44,908 bases of DNA from a bacterium. Its GTDB lineage: Bacteria; UBP14; UBA6098; B30-G16. Numbering within the stretch: position 1 is the first letter of the stretch; every line of letters starts with the position of its first letter. Both the position numbers and the translations under genes were made by a program. The DNA lies in NCBI GenBank assembly GCA_030613005.1, contig JAUWMV010000017.1, forward strand, positions 1 to 44,908, in the 5' to 3' direction. Shown in pieces: positions 17,590 through 26,344 of the stretch. The notes under the pieces are model-generated. The model had not been told where the DNA came from, did no database searches, and saw nothing but the letters and a program-made list of their open reading frames with translations.

Positions 17590-20055
17590 ATGCGAAGATT
17601 ACAATTATTAACTATTGCACTACTTTCGCTTTTTATTTTCGTAAATTTTTTGTGGGCGGAAAGGGCAAGGGGAGCGGTTTTGTTTCTAACCATAGGACCT
17701 GGAGCAAGAGCTGCAGGTATGGGTGAGTCATTTATTGCCGTAGCTAACGATCCTACGGCTACATATTGGAATCCAGCTGGTCTTGGGAAGTTCCCACTTT
17801 CCAGTAGATGGTATAATATAAATTTCCCTGATACCGGTGTTAAAGCTGTTGCACCGGTTAAAACCTTAAGGTCGGATAAAGATTTTAGAAAGTACGATCT
17901 GTGGGTTGCTTCAGATAATTCTCTGCAAATGCTTAGAAGAGATAAATGGCTAACCGGTGAAAAATACACAGTTGTGGATCCTGACGGTCGAGAAATAAAA
18001 AGTATCCTCGAGGATTTCATGGAACTTAGATCCTACGATACCAGCTATATTTCTCGTGATGTCCTAAAGAGAATAAGAGATTATAATGAACTCCTTGACG
18101 ATTTAGTACCCGAAGGAACCTCGATCGAGATACCATTTAAGATCTTTGTGCCGGAAGTTATAACTGCTCTTGCTGGTGGCGATAATGTTCTATATGTAGG
18201 AACAAAATCAGGAGCATATAAATATTCCAGTGGTGTTTGGCGAAAGCTTTCTGGGAAAAATTCACCTGAAAAACTACCTATTGTTTCTATGAGTGTGGAT
18301 AATAGAAATAACCTTTGGGTCGCAACACCCGAAGGATTATTTGCTTATAGAGGAAATAAATGGAGTAAATACAGCGCTGCAAGTGGATTGCCCTCCTCTT
18401 CTATTAGATCGGTATATGCAAAATCCCCAAGAGAAGTATGGATTTCTACTAAAAGAGGAGTTGTAAAATTCGACGGCTCAAAGTGGTTTGACACTTATCA
18501 TTACTATTTAGCAGGAACTGTTAAATGGGAAAATGTAGTTAAGGATATCTGTGGTGTGGAGAGCACTCAGCGTCTCGAGGCTCTGACATCTCAACTTAAA
18601 GCTGCTAATAATAACCCACAAAATGAAAAACCACCATCAGATGTCAGAGTGCCGTACGATCTTCTTTTCTCGAATGAGGTTAAAACAATTTATATGGACT
18701 CGAGAGATAATGTCTGGTTCGGAACAGATTTGGGACTCATAAGGTTCGATGGCAAGAGATTTAAAGTATTCGGTTGGCGTTCGGTAATTGTCAAAGATTC
18801 AACCACGATACAAGATTGGGTTAAGGCGAAATGGCCACATCTATCCAGTACCGAAATACTGCAAACCACACAAAAGATAAGAGAATTTGGTTATATGAAC
18901 AAATCCGAAATCTCCGCAGGTGAAACAATAGAAATCCCAGCCAGTCCGGCAAGCGGTGAAATTTATGATATTTCTGAGGGTTTCATTAAAGGAGATATGC
19001 TGGTCTCCACAGAATATGGATTAATGAGATATCATTCAAATCTGGGACAATTCAGATATATTCTGGCTGGCAATTTGAAAGATAAAATTATTACACATAT
19101 TATTACATCGGGTAACGAATACTGGTTCGCTGATTCAAAGGAAATGACTGTATATTCTCAAGGAATCCCAGGATTATCGCTTATGCATGTTAAATGGCTT
19201 CCAGAACTCGCCGATGACATTTATTATGAATATTTTTCAGGAGTATATTACCTCGAGGAATGGGGAACAATAGGAGGTGCAATAACTTATATCTCTCTCG
19301 GTCAAAGCAAGCAAACCAACGAATGGGGTGAGGAAATCGGTGCTTTCTATTCATACGAGATGGCTCTTTCTGCATCATACGGAGCTAAGATCTTTCCAAA
19401 CTTTTACGCAGGACTGAATTTCAAATTTATCTATAGTGCATTGGCTCCACAAATATACGTGGGACACGAGAAAAAAAGCGGAACAGGTAGTTCATTTGCG
19501 CTCGATTTTGGAGTTATTTACGATACACCTCTTAAAGGTTTAGTCACCGCAGCCACTGTTCAGCATCTTGGTCCAGATATTCACTACATCGATGCAGCGC
19601 AAGCAGATCCTCTCCCAAGGAATCTTCGTGTCGGTTTGGCATATCAAGCAATTAAAACAGATTATCACTCTCTTATTACAACTGCAGAAATTGAGAAAGA
19701 AATAATTAAATTCAAGAGCCCCGATAATCCATGGTCTCTCGAGTGGCATTATGCTGTCAAACATCTCGGATTCGAATACACATACGCAAACTTCTTCTCA
19801 GTAAGAGGTGGCTATATTATAGATTACGATTACTATCCAAAAAAAGAATCGGTTGAGGATATCAAAGATCCGGGATACAGATTCAAAACGGGAGACTATA
19901 TAGGTACGAACTATTACACCTTTGGGCTTGGTCTTCAATACGGTAAGCTATTGTTTGATTTTGCATACATACCAAAAGTTAGCGATCCGGAGAATAAAGG
20001 TAGCTCATTACCGCTTTCGGATATTATGAGATTATCGGTTACTGCACTATTCTAG
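17590..20055 (+). CDS. PorV/PorQ-like outer-membrane barrel with inserted beta-propeller (PorZ-like)
   Basis: This 821-aa protein starts at 17590, five bases after GGAGG; ATGs further upstream are rejected. After a signal peptide, residues about 24-70 match the PorV/PorQ (UPF0164) opening (GPGARAAGMGES, VANDPTATYWNPAGLG). The chain then leaves the barrel for about 450 residues of beta-propeller blades of the Reg_prop kind (NNLWVATPEGLFAYRGNKW, REVWISTKRGVVKFDGSKW, DNVWFGTDLGLIRFDG). It returns near residue 535 to barrel strands that run to the end. PorV and PorQ shuttle or anchor T9SS cargo, and PorZ is a propeller protein of the same attachment complex. Here both types appear to be one polypeptide. 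It is upstream of a sorting-domain metallopeptidase. Confidence 0.75.
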   Translation: MRRLQLLTIALLSLFIFVNFLWAERARGAVLFLTIGPGARAAGMGESFIAVANDPTATYWNPAGLGKFPLSSRWYNINFPDTGVKAVAPVKTLRSDKDFRKYDLWVASDNSLQMLRRDKWLTGEKYTVVDPDGREIKSILEDFMELRSYDTSYISRDVLKRIRDYNELLDDLVPEGTSIEIPFKIFVPEVITALAGGDNVLYVGTKSGAYKYSSGVWRKLSGKNSPEKLPIVSMSVDNRNNLWVATPEGLFAYRGNKWSKYSAASGLPSSSIRSVYAKSPREVWISTKRGVVKFDGSKWFDTYHYYLAGTVKWENVVKDICGVESTQRLEALTSQLKAANNNPQNEKPPSDVRVPYDLLFSNEVKTIYMDSRDNVWFGTDLGLIRFDGKRFKVFGWRSVIVKDSTTIQDWVKAKWPHLSSTEILQTTQKIREFGYMNKSEISAGETIEIPASPASGEIYDISEGFIKGDMLVSTEYGLMRYHSNLGQFRYILAGNLKDKIITHIITSGNEYWFADSKEMTVYSQGIPGLSLMHVKWLPELADDIYYEYFSGVYYLEEWGTIGGAITYISLGQSKQTNEWGEEIGAFYSYEMALSASYGAKIFPNFYAGLNFKFIYSALAPQIYVGHEKKSGTGSSFALDFGVIYDTPLKGLVTAATVQHLGPDIHYIDAAQADPLPRNLRVGLAYQAIKTDYHSLITTAEIEKEIIKFKSPDNPWSLEWHYAVKHLGFEYTYANFFSVRGGYIIDYDYYPKKESVEDIKDPGYRFKTGDYIGTNYYTFGLGLQYGKLLFDFAYIPKVSDPENKGSSLPLSDIMRLSVTALF

Positions 20056-20194
20056 TGTTTTTATTTTCTGAGATTTATAATCATTCATGATTGCTACGAT
20101 TTGATCATATTATCATCTCAGTCAATAATATTAACTTTAAATTAGACACGATAACCCTTATTTTCGGAAATACTATAATGGTGGAGGAATGAGG

Positions 20195-23100
20195 ATGTGG
20201 AATCGGCGAACAATATTCTTAATTTTCCTTTTGCTGTTTAGTTTTGCAAGAGGTGATTTTCGAGTCAATAAAATAACTAATGACACATTACGACCAAGAA
20301 TTAATGCAACAATCGAATTATCAAAACCAAACCCCAATCCACCACTTCTCGATAAGCTCGACCGAGAATATCGCTATTCTCTTCCAACCGATGTGCTAAT
20401 TCACACATATACGATAAAGATATGCGCAATTAGAGTTCAGTTTCAACTTGATGAGACGGATAGTAGCACTGGTAATGGACAGTTTGATCTTACAGCAGAT
20501 GATAGCATAAACTTTGATCCACCACCTCACAACAAATCGTATTTTGCATCGCACCTCGAGGCTTTGTCACGATATTATAAATTCGTATCCCATGACAAAC
20601 TAAACCTAATTTATGATATATTTCCTGAGGATGAGAATGAAGCGTATACGCTTCCAGAACCGATGGGATATTATGGCCCAGAAGGCTGGTTTGGCAGCGA
20701 TCCGGGGTCACGTCTCTTTGGGTTTTTTAAAGATGCAATACGACATGTGGATTCTATTGGAAGTGTTCCATTCTGCGATTACGATGTTATAATTGTATTT
20801 CATGCTGGAAGCGATTGGCAAAATGATGTAGCTACATTTTATCCAGATCTGGCAGAATTATATCCAGATATATTCATCCCCAGTCCATACGACTTACCGA
20901 CTGCGTATTTAATCCTCCCCGATGAAACATTGGCTACATGCATTACCCAGGGAATTGTGATGCCCGAACATGCTTATCAGGATGGTCAAACTGTTCTTAT
21001 TAACGGTATTCTGGCTCATGAGTTCGGACATTATCTGGGTCTTGTGGATTTATACTCCACCTATGATTTTACTTCAAATATTGGGTATTTTTCACTTATG
21101 GATAACGGTCATGCTGCAGGTATTCAACTTGTTGAAGAGGAAACAGGTGATGTATATGATGTTTTCGGTTTATTGCCGACTTATCCTTCGGCATGGGAAC
21201 GGGCTTACCTTGGCTGGGAAAATGTGGTCACATTAGATGACCCTATTGCCGATTTCGAGATCTATGCGTGTGAAATTCCATTGCGTCCGAACAAAGCTAC
21301 AATTGCAAAAATCGACATCGATGAATTCGAATATTTCCTTATAGAAAATCGTCAGTCAGAACCGTGGGACGACATTTCCAATGTAGCAATACGTCAAGAC
21401 TCTATCACCGGTGTTATAATGGGGATTCAATATAACGACGAATTCATTGGTGCTTATGATTTCGCTTTACCGGGTGCCGGAATTCTTATATGGCATGTGG
21501 ATGAAAAAGTTGCATACGGTGATTTTAACAATAATGGTATTAATAATTTTCTTGACAATACACTTCAATGGGATTGGGAGAGAAGATTTATCGATCTTGA
21601 GGAAGCCAGTGGTATTCAGGGCTTCGACCTTTGGACAAATTATTTTGGGGAACTGGACGACTATTATAGATACTCATCCCAAATATTCGATCCATACACA
21701 GTTCCAAATTCGGACAACAATTTTGGCGGTAGAACAGGAATCTCTATATTTAATTTCTCCAGATCCAACATAATAATGCCTTTTTCGTTCGATTATGAGG
21801 GTCCTCGATTGGATTGGCGTTCAACTGTGGGATATCCGATTTTAACATCCCCGCTGCTGGTGGACTTGAACAACGACGATAGTCTGGAGATACTCGCTCA
21901 ATCTCACGGCTTGTTATTCGCGTGGAACAACGACGGAAGCTTTTTCGTCCCAGGATCTGATATTATTCAATTGATTATTTTCAATAGTGAGACAATATAT
22001 GTTCCAATACCGTTGGTTTATAATTTTGAAGTAAACATCACAGAACCAAAAGCTGGAGATATTGACGGAGACGGTCGAATCGACATTGTTCTGGGAGATG
22101 AACTTGGACGAATTACCGCATTGAATCCTGAGACGAGTTTCACAAGGTTTAGCATCAAACCAGGCTTCCCAATTTACATCGATTATAAAGTTATAATTCC
22201 ACCAACGCTATACGATATCGATAATGATGGCAAAGACGAGATAATTGCAGCTAATAATAAAGGCAGATTAATTGTTATTAAGGAAGATGAGATACTATGG
22301 GAATATGAGCTTGGTGGTTTTCCAGTTGGTTTATTCGGTCTTCCTGATGGAAGAATAATCGCAGTCGCTCAGCAAACATTAGGGCGTGTATTTTTGTTTT
22401 CAGCCGATGGAGAATTATTGAAGCGATTCGATCTACCTGTTGGTGACCTCCAAGTTCCAGCGATTGCAATGTCTGAAACCGAAACTCTCATTATTCTAAC
22501 ATCCAGACAGGGAAGAAGTCCCATTAATGAAAATATATTTTTCGGTTCGGGAAAACCTGTTCCTGTTGGTGAATCCAATGGTCAACTTGTTATAGTGAAT
22601 CTTAGCGGGGAAATAATTGAACCGTATCCTGTGGAACTTGCAGCTTCTCCTTCCGGCCCAGTTCTTAGTGATGAAGATGATGGTTTGAGAATATTTTTTA
22701 CCACGGACTCCTCACTGTATTGTTATCACCTCAATGGCTCACTTTGCGAGAATTTCCCAGTAGAATTTAGGAACGACGTTTTATGGGATTCCCCGATAAT
22801 TATCGACGTAGACGATGATTCCAACAATGATATATTAGTTTCTTCCGAGGAATCCAAGATTTATGCGGTTAACATGAAAGGTGAAATACTCAACGATTTT
22901 CCTATAGCATTAGGAACAACAATAAGCACACCCTCAGCAGGGGATATCGATAACGATGGTGTAACGGAATTAGTTCTGAGTTCTTTCGATGGCGTTCTGT
23001 ATGTTTGGGACGAATTAGGAAAGGATGTAGTCTGGCCATCGTTCTGGTATAATATCGGTGGAAACAGGATATTTGAATTCGAGGATAGAGAAATCGAGCC

Positions 23101-23377
23101 GAATGCAGGAGCTAAGCTTATCCAGTCATTCTACAATTATCCAAATCCTGCAAGGGATATTACGTATTTTCGTTTTAGGCTTAATGAAGACAAAGATGTT
23201 AGAATTAAAATTTACGACGATGCCGGGAATTTGATCGATGAATTAACCGATAGAGCACATGCTGGCTTGCCTTGCGAGATTCTTTGGCGCACAACAAAAG
23301 TGGCTTCTGGAGTTTATTGGGCTATTATCGAGGTAGACGATAAAACTATCCGAAAGCCATTCGTTATTGTTAAATAA
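20195..23377 (+). CDS. Secreted M6-like metallopeptidase with FG-GAP repeats and T9SS sorting domain
   Basis: This 1060-aa protein starts at 20195 rather than at the ATG six bases upstream, because GGAGG at 20183-20187 is then seven bases away. A signal peptide is followed by a peptidase domain with HEFGHYLGLVDLYS (HExxH at residues 275-279), the zinc site of M6 immune-inhibitor-A peptidases. Residues about 540-960 contain repeated Asp/Asn-rich FG-GAP/VCBS blades (AGDIDGDGRIDIVLGD, IIDVDDDSNNDILV, AGDIDNDGVTELVLSS), which bind calcium and form a propeller. The last 80 residues (YNYPNPARD ... GVYWAIIEVD ... KPFVIVK) are a type A sorting domain. It should be an exported, surface-linked protease. 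Confidence 0.88.
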   Translation: MWNRRTIFLIFLLLFSFARGDFRVNKITNDTLRPRINATIELSKPNPNPPLLDKLDREYRYSLPTDVLIHTYTIKICAIRVQFQLDETDSSTGNGQFDLTADDSINFDPPPHNKSYFASHLEALSRYYKFVSHDKLNLIYDIFPEDENEAYTLPEPMGYYGPEGWFGSDPGSRLFGFFKDAIRHVDSIGSVPFCDYDVIIVFHAGSDWQNDVATFYPDLAELYPDIFIPSPYDLPTAYLILPDETLATCITQGIVMPEHAYQDGQTVLINGILAHEFGHYLGLVDLYSTYDFTSNIGYFSLMDNGHAAGIQLVEEETGDVYDVFGLLPTYPSAWERAYLGWENVVTLDDPIADFEIYACEIPLRPNKATIAKIDIDEFEYFLIENRQSEPWDDISNVAIRQDSITGVIMGIQYNDEFIGAYDFALPGAGILIWHVDEKVAYGDFNNNGINNFLDNTLQWDWERRFIDLEEASGIQGFDLWTNYFGELDDYYRYSSQIFDPYTVPNSDNNFGGRTGISIFNFSRSNIIMPFSFDYEGPRLDWRSTVGYPILTSPLLVDLNNDDSLEILAQSHGLLFAWNNDGSFFVPGSDIIQLIIFNSETIYVPIPLVYNFEVNITEPKAGDIDGDGRIDIVLGDELGRITALNPETSFTRFSIKPGFPIYIDYKVIIPPTLYDIDNDGKDEIIAANNKGRLIVIKEDEILWEYELGGFPVGLFGLPDGRIIAVAQQTLGRVFLFSADGELLKRFDLPVGDLQVPAIAMSETETLIILTSRQGRSPINENIFFGSGKPVPVGESNGQLVIVNLSGEIIEPYPVELAASPSGPVLSDEDDGLRIFFTTDSSLYCYHLNGSLCENFPVEFRNDVLWDSPIIIDVDDDSNNDILVSSEESKIYAVNMKGEILNDFPIALGTTISTPSAGDIDNDGVTELVLSSFDGVLYVWDELGKDVVWPSFWYNIGGNRIFEFEDREIEPNAGAKLIQSFYNYPNPARDITYFRFRLNEDKDVRIKIYDDAGNLIDELTDRAHAGLPCEILWRTTKVASGVYWAIIEVDDKTIRKPFVIVK

Positions 23378-23385
23378 TCCATACA

Positions 23386-24069
23386 ATGCCCTCAAAAACT
23401 AAAATAGCGATAATAACCGATAGAGATTATTTCTACAGGATCGATGTCCTTCTCCGCAGGAAATTTGGCAACCCTGACAAGTCATACCTCGATCCCACAG
23501 CATCTCTCGTGAAGGGAATATTATCTCAAAACACCACCGATGTCAACCGTGACAGAGCTTTTCAAAATTTAATAAATACCTTTCGAGATTGGGAAGATAT
23601 TTTAAATTCTGACGAAAAACTAATTGCCAATTCGATAAGGATAGCAGGTATGTCCAACCAAAGAGCCACTCGGATTAAGAACTTATTACACTGGTTAAAA
23701 GAGCAAAACAAAGGCGAAATAGACGCAGAATTTATATTAAATATGGAACCCACATTGGCAATGGATAAATTGCTCAAATTGCATGGGATTGGAATAAAAA
23801 CGGCAGCAGTATTCTTATTATTCTGTTGCGATGCGCCATTTTTCCCTGTCGATACTCACATAAAACGTTTAATGGTCAGACTTGGTGTTTATCCCCAGAA
23901 AACCTCTGCAGAACGAATGATCATCGAGTTATCCGAGATAATTCCCTCCGAGTTACATTACAGACTTCATTTGAATTTGATAACTCTTGGAAGAGAAATC
24001 TGCAAAGCTCGCAACGCACAGTGTGAAATATGCCCATTAGATAAGGTTTGTAGCAAATTTCTTAAATGA
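23386..24069 (+). CDS. nth: Endonuclease III-like DNA glycosylase/AP lyase
   Basis: This 227-aa protein has the HhH-GPD fold. The hairpin LHGIGIKTAAVF carries the catalytic Lys (K138), and PVDTHIKRL carries the catalytic Asp (D156). The C-terminal [4Fe-4S] loop is complete: C206-x6-C213-x2-C216-x5-C222. K138 predicts a bifunctional glycosylase/lyase acting on oxidised pyrimidines in base excision repair. It begins eight bases after the M6 peptidase stop with no ribosome site, so translation is probably coupled to that gene. It could be a sub-family differing in substrate from E. coli Nth. Confidence 0.88.
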   Translation: MPSKTKIAIITDRDYFYRIDVLLRRKFGNPDKSYLDPTASLVKGILSQNTTDVNRDRAFQNLINTFRDWEDILNSDEKLIANSIRIAGMSNQRATRIKNLLHWLKEQNKGEIDAEFILNMEPTLAMDKLLKLHGIGIKTAAVFLLFCCDAPFFPVDTHIKRLMVRLGVYPQKTSAERMIIELSEIIPSELHYRLHLNLITLGREICKARNAQCEICPLDKVCSKFLK

Positions 24070-24198
24070 GATAATAATTTTAATATAACTTATGTCAGTT
24101 TACTTTTAGTTTAAGAGCTTTTATGTCTCGAAAGGCAAACTTTTAGGCTTGCATTTCAGATTCTTCAGACAATATTATATGAAAATTAGGAGTTGCAA

Positions 24199-24534
24199 AT
24201 GAGGATAAAAGAGCATCCAATTCTTGAGTTTCCGTGGATGAAGGAAGGCGAAAAACCAAAAGTTGTTAGTTTCATTTTCGAGGGACGAACAATGCGCGGC
24301 TACGATGGTGAACCTATATCCGCTGCTCTTCACGACAACGGTGTTAAAGTGCTTAGATATTCCATTCGATTTAAGAGACCGAGAGGTTTCTTCTGTGCAA
24401 TCGGTAAGTGTTCCTCATGTCTTATGAATGTTGATGGTATACCTAATATTAGAACATGTATAACTCCGCTACGTGAAGGCATAAATATACAGAAACAAGT
24501 GGGGAGAGGTAAAATCTTTAATCGAGGAAAATAA
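24199..24534 (+). CDS. Orphan [2Fe-2S] ferredoxin-like protein (Fer2_4 type)
   Basis: This 111-aa protein starts at the ATG 24199, six bases after TAGGAG; a TTG two codons upstream is unlikely. The cluster ligands are C66-x4-C71-x2-C74-x12-C87 (GFFCAIGKCSSC), the pattern of the small 2Fe-2S subunit or domain of sarcosine oxidase alpha, HcnA and proline-dehydrogenase-like complexes. Those proteins normally sit next to FAD oxidoreductase subunits, but none is adjacent here. It may pass electrons to a partner encoded elsewhere. Confidence 0.8.
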   Translation: MRIKEHPILEFPWMKEGEKPKVVSFIFEGRTMRGYDGEPISAALHDNGVKVLRYSIRFKRPRGFFCAIGKCSSCLMNVDGIPNIRTCITPLREGINIQKQVGRGKIFNRGK

Positions 24535-24657
24535 TTCGGTCATCAACGATAAATATTGGCAGATTATAACTTTTTTGAAAAAGCGTAATACATCGAAAAA
24601 AGTCGTTCATCAAAATCTAAATTTAATATTAATAACTTATCCGTTAAGAGGTATGAG

Positions 24658-25425
24658 ATGAAAGGGATTTTAAAATCAAACAACAAAACTTCTTGTTGTA
24701 TGCCAACTGCAAAAAACCATAATGGTACATTTATAAGTGCTTTCTTGGTTTTTGCTGTAATTCTTACGATTTTAAGCGGGATTATTAGTCCAATTTCTGC
24801 AGAAGTTCCAACTGAAGGGAAAAAACGAGCTGCAGAAAGAGCACCAACTCTCGATAAAGTCGTTTCTAAGATAAAAGTTCTATATGTAATTCCTCCCGGC
24901 AATTTTCAAGACATGGAACTCTTTGAAACAAAGAAATACTTAGAATCGAAAAAAATTGAGTCCACAATAGCATCCACTGATACAGTGGAATTTAAGGGTA
25001 TGGAAGGTGGAACGATCACCCCCGATATTTTGCTATCTAAAGTCGATCCGAAAGATTACAAGTCGATAATTTTTATAGGTGGTACGGGTACAAAAGCACT
25101 TTTTGACAATGAAGATGCTCATAAATTAGCGGTGGATTTCGCAAAAGAAAATAAAATAGTAGCGGCTATTAGTCTTGCGCCTGTTATTCTGGCACGTGCT
25201 GGGGTTCTTAAGAATATTAGGGCTACAGTATCTCCTTCCGGTAAAGAAGAACTTATTAACGGCGGTGCAAGATATGTAGATAAGGATGTTGTAACCAATA
25301 GAAGGTTTATTACAGCTAACGGTCCTGACGCCACACAGTCTTTTGCTAAGGCTATTGAGAAAAGAATAGCACGAGAAGAAATGTTTAGTCCAAGATTTCG
25401 CAAGAGTATCATGCCTACTGAATAA
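24658..25425 (+). CDS. Exported DJ-1/PfpI-like protein lacking the nucleophilic Cys
   Basis: This 255-aa protein has a polar 23-residue start, a hydrophobic segment (24-48) as membrane anchor or signal, and a DJ-1/PfpI domain (KVLYVIPPGNFQDMELFETKKYL ... SIIFIGGTGTKALF ... AGVLKN). The nucleophile elbow, usually AAIC-x-GP/AP, reads AAISLAP, so Ser172 replaces the catalytic Cys. The Glu of the active site seems kept (E87 or nearby). The protein is probably periplasmic or membrane-attached. A chaperone or binding role rather than Cys chemistry is plausible. Strong terminator downstream. Confidence 0.75.
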   Translation: MKGILKSNNKTSCCMPTAKNHNGTFISAFLVFAVILTILSGIISPISAEVPTEGKKRAAERAPTLDKVVSKIKVLYVIPPGNFQDMELFETKKYLESKKIESTIASTDTVEFKGMEGGTITPDILLSKVDPKDYKSIIFIGGTGTKALFDNEDAHKLAVDFAKENKIVAAISLAPVILARAGVLKNIRATVSPSGKEELINGGARYVDKDVVTNRRFITANGPDATQSFAKAIEKRIAREEMFSPRFRKSIMPTE

Positions 25426-25472
25426 CCAAACGTAAAGACTTGCTTTGTATAATTAGTTATATCGTCGATTCT

Positions 25473-25505
25473 ACCCTCATTTTGCGTTACTTGCGAAATG
25501 AGGGT
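25473..25505 (+). terminator. Rho-independent terminator after the DJ-1-like gene
   Basis: Arms 25473-25485 and 25493-25505 form a 13-bp stem (ACCCTCATTT with AAATGAGGGT plus three more pairs, one of them G-U) around a 7-base loop. It is followed by TCTTTA. It closes the transcript ending at 25425. Confidence 0.85.
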
Positions 25506-25579
25506 TCTTTATGCGATTCTTCTTCACAATTTCCAGTCACAGTTTGCATTTGTGAGTTTCTTTGTTAAATTTATTTATT

Positions 25580-26344
25580 ATGACCGATAAATTAGAATAC
25601 AATGTGTCGAGAGATGAATCACATCGAATCCATACTCTGTTTGCAGCTAAATCATTATACAGATTGAAGTTTGCATTAGGAATTCCCGAACTAAATTGCG
25701 CTCTCTCTATTCGGTCGAAACCTCCTCAAATACTTCTTGAGCATACATTAGCTGAAATTAAATCATCGGTATTACCTTCTCGAATCGTTCTTCTAAAGCA
25801 GATTCATTCATGTATAGTTCACAAAATATCAAATCGAGATGACATAGAGAGATTTAACGGTATCGAAGGGGACGCTCTAATTACCGATCTGCCCGATGTG
25901 GGATTATGTGTTTCAGTAGCGGATTGTGCACCGATTATTCTTGCAGATAAAGTCAATAAGGCAATAGCTTTGATTCATGCCGGATGGCGCGGGATAGATG
26001 CGGGAATCGTCGAACATTGCGTCGAAATCCTTTTCAATTATGGAGCGAAACCGAGAGAAATTTTTGCGTATATCGGTCCAACAATAGGCAAGAAAGACTA
26101 CGAAGTGGATTCCAAATTCTTGGAATTATTCCCTGATTCAACTCAAAAAATTAATGATAAATTTTTTTTCGATATCCCCGCAGAGATAAAAAGAAAACTT
26201 GCGATGAGCGGTATTGAAAATGTTTATATATTCCCATATAGCACAAAGGATTCTATGTGGCTTCATTCGTATCGTCGCGACGGTATTAGAGCTGGCAGAA
26301 ATCTTATTGTAATCTGGAAAAATCAATCGAGATCATGCCTATGA
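25580..26344 (+). CDS. pgeF: PgeF/YfiH family multicopper-oxidase-fold protein (purine nucleoside phosphorylase type)
   Basis: This 254-aa protein is taken from the ATG at 25580; a TTG at 25562 is less likely. Signature residues are H76 (KQIHS), C116 (SVADCAPI) and H133 (LIHAGWRG), the zinc and active-site set of the YfiH/YlmD family. Members degrade or edit: they remove L-Ser misplaced in peptidoglycan precursors (PgeF) and show adenosine/purine nucleoside phosphorylase activity. No good ribosome site is visible. Its stop overlaps the next ATG as ATGA, so it is coupled to the Omp85 gene. Confidence 0.88.
   Translation: MTDKLEYNVSRDESHRIHTLFAAKSLYRLKFALGIPELNCALSIRSKPPQILLEHTLAEIKSSVLPSRIVLLKQIHSCIVHKISNRDDIERFNGIEGDALITDLPDVGLCVSVADCAPIILADKVNKAIALIHAGWRGIDAGIVEHCVEILFNYGAKPREIFAYIGPTIGKKDYEVDSKFLELFPDSTQKINDKFFFDIPAEIKRKLAMSGIENVYIFPYSTKDSMWLHSYRRDGIRAGRNLIVIWKNQSRSCL

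Noticed and set aside
17523-18020. 165-codon minus-strand frame over the start of the PorV-like gene
   Set aside because: Antisense to a clearly coding PorV signature; no start context.
20174-20179. TATAAT just upstream of the M6 peptidase gene as a promoter
   Set aside because: It lies only 15 bases before the start codon, too close for a leader with the GGAGG site.
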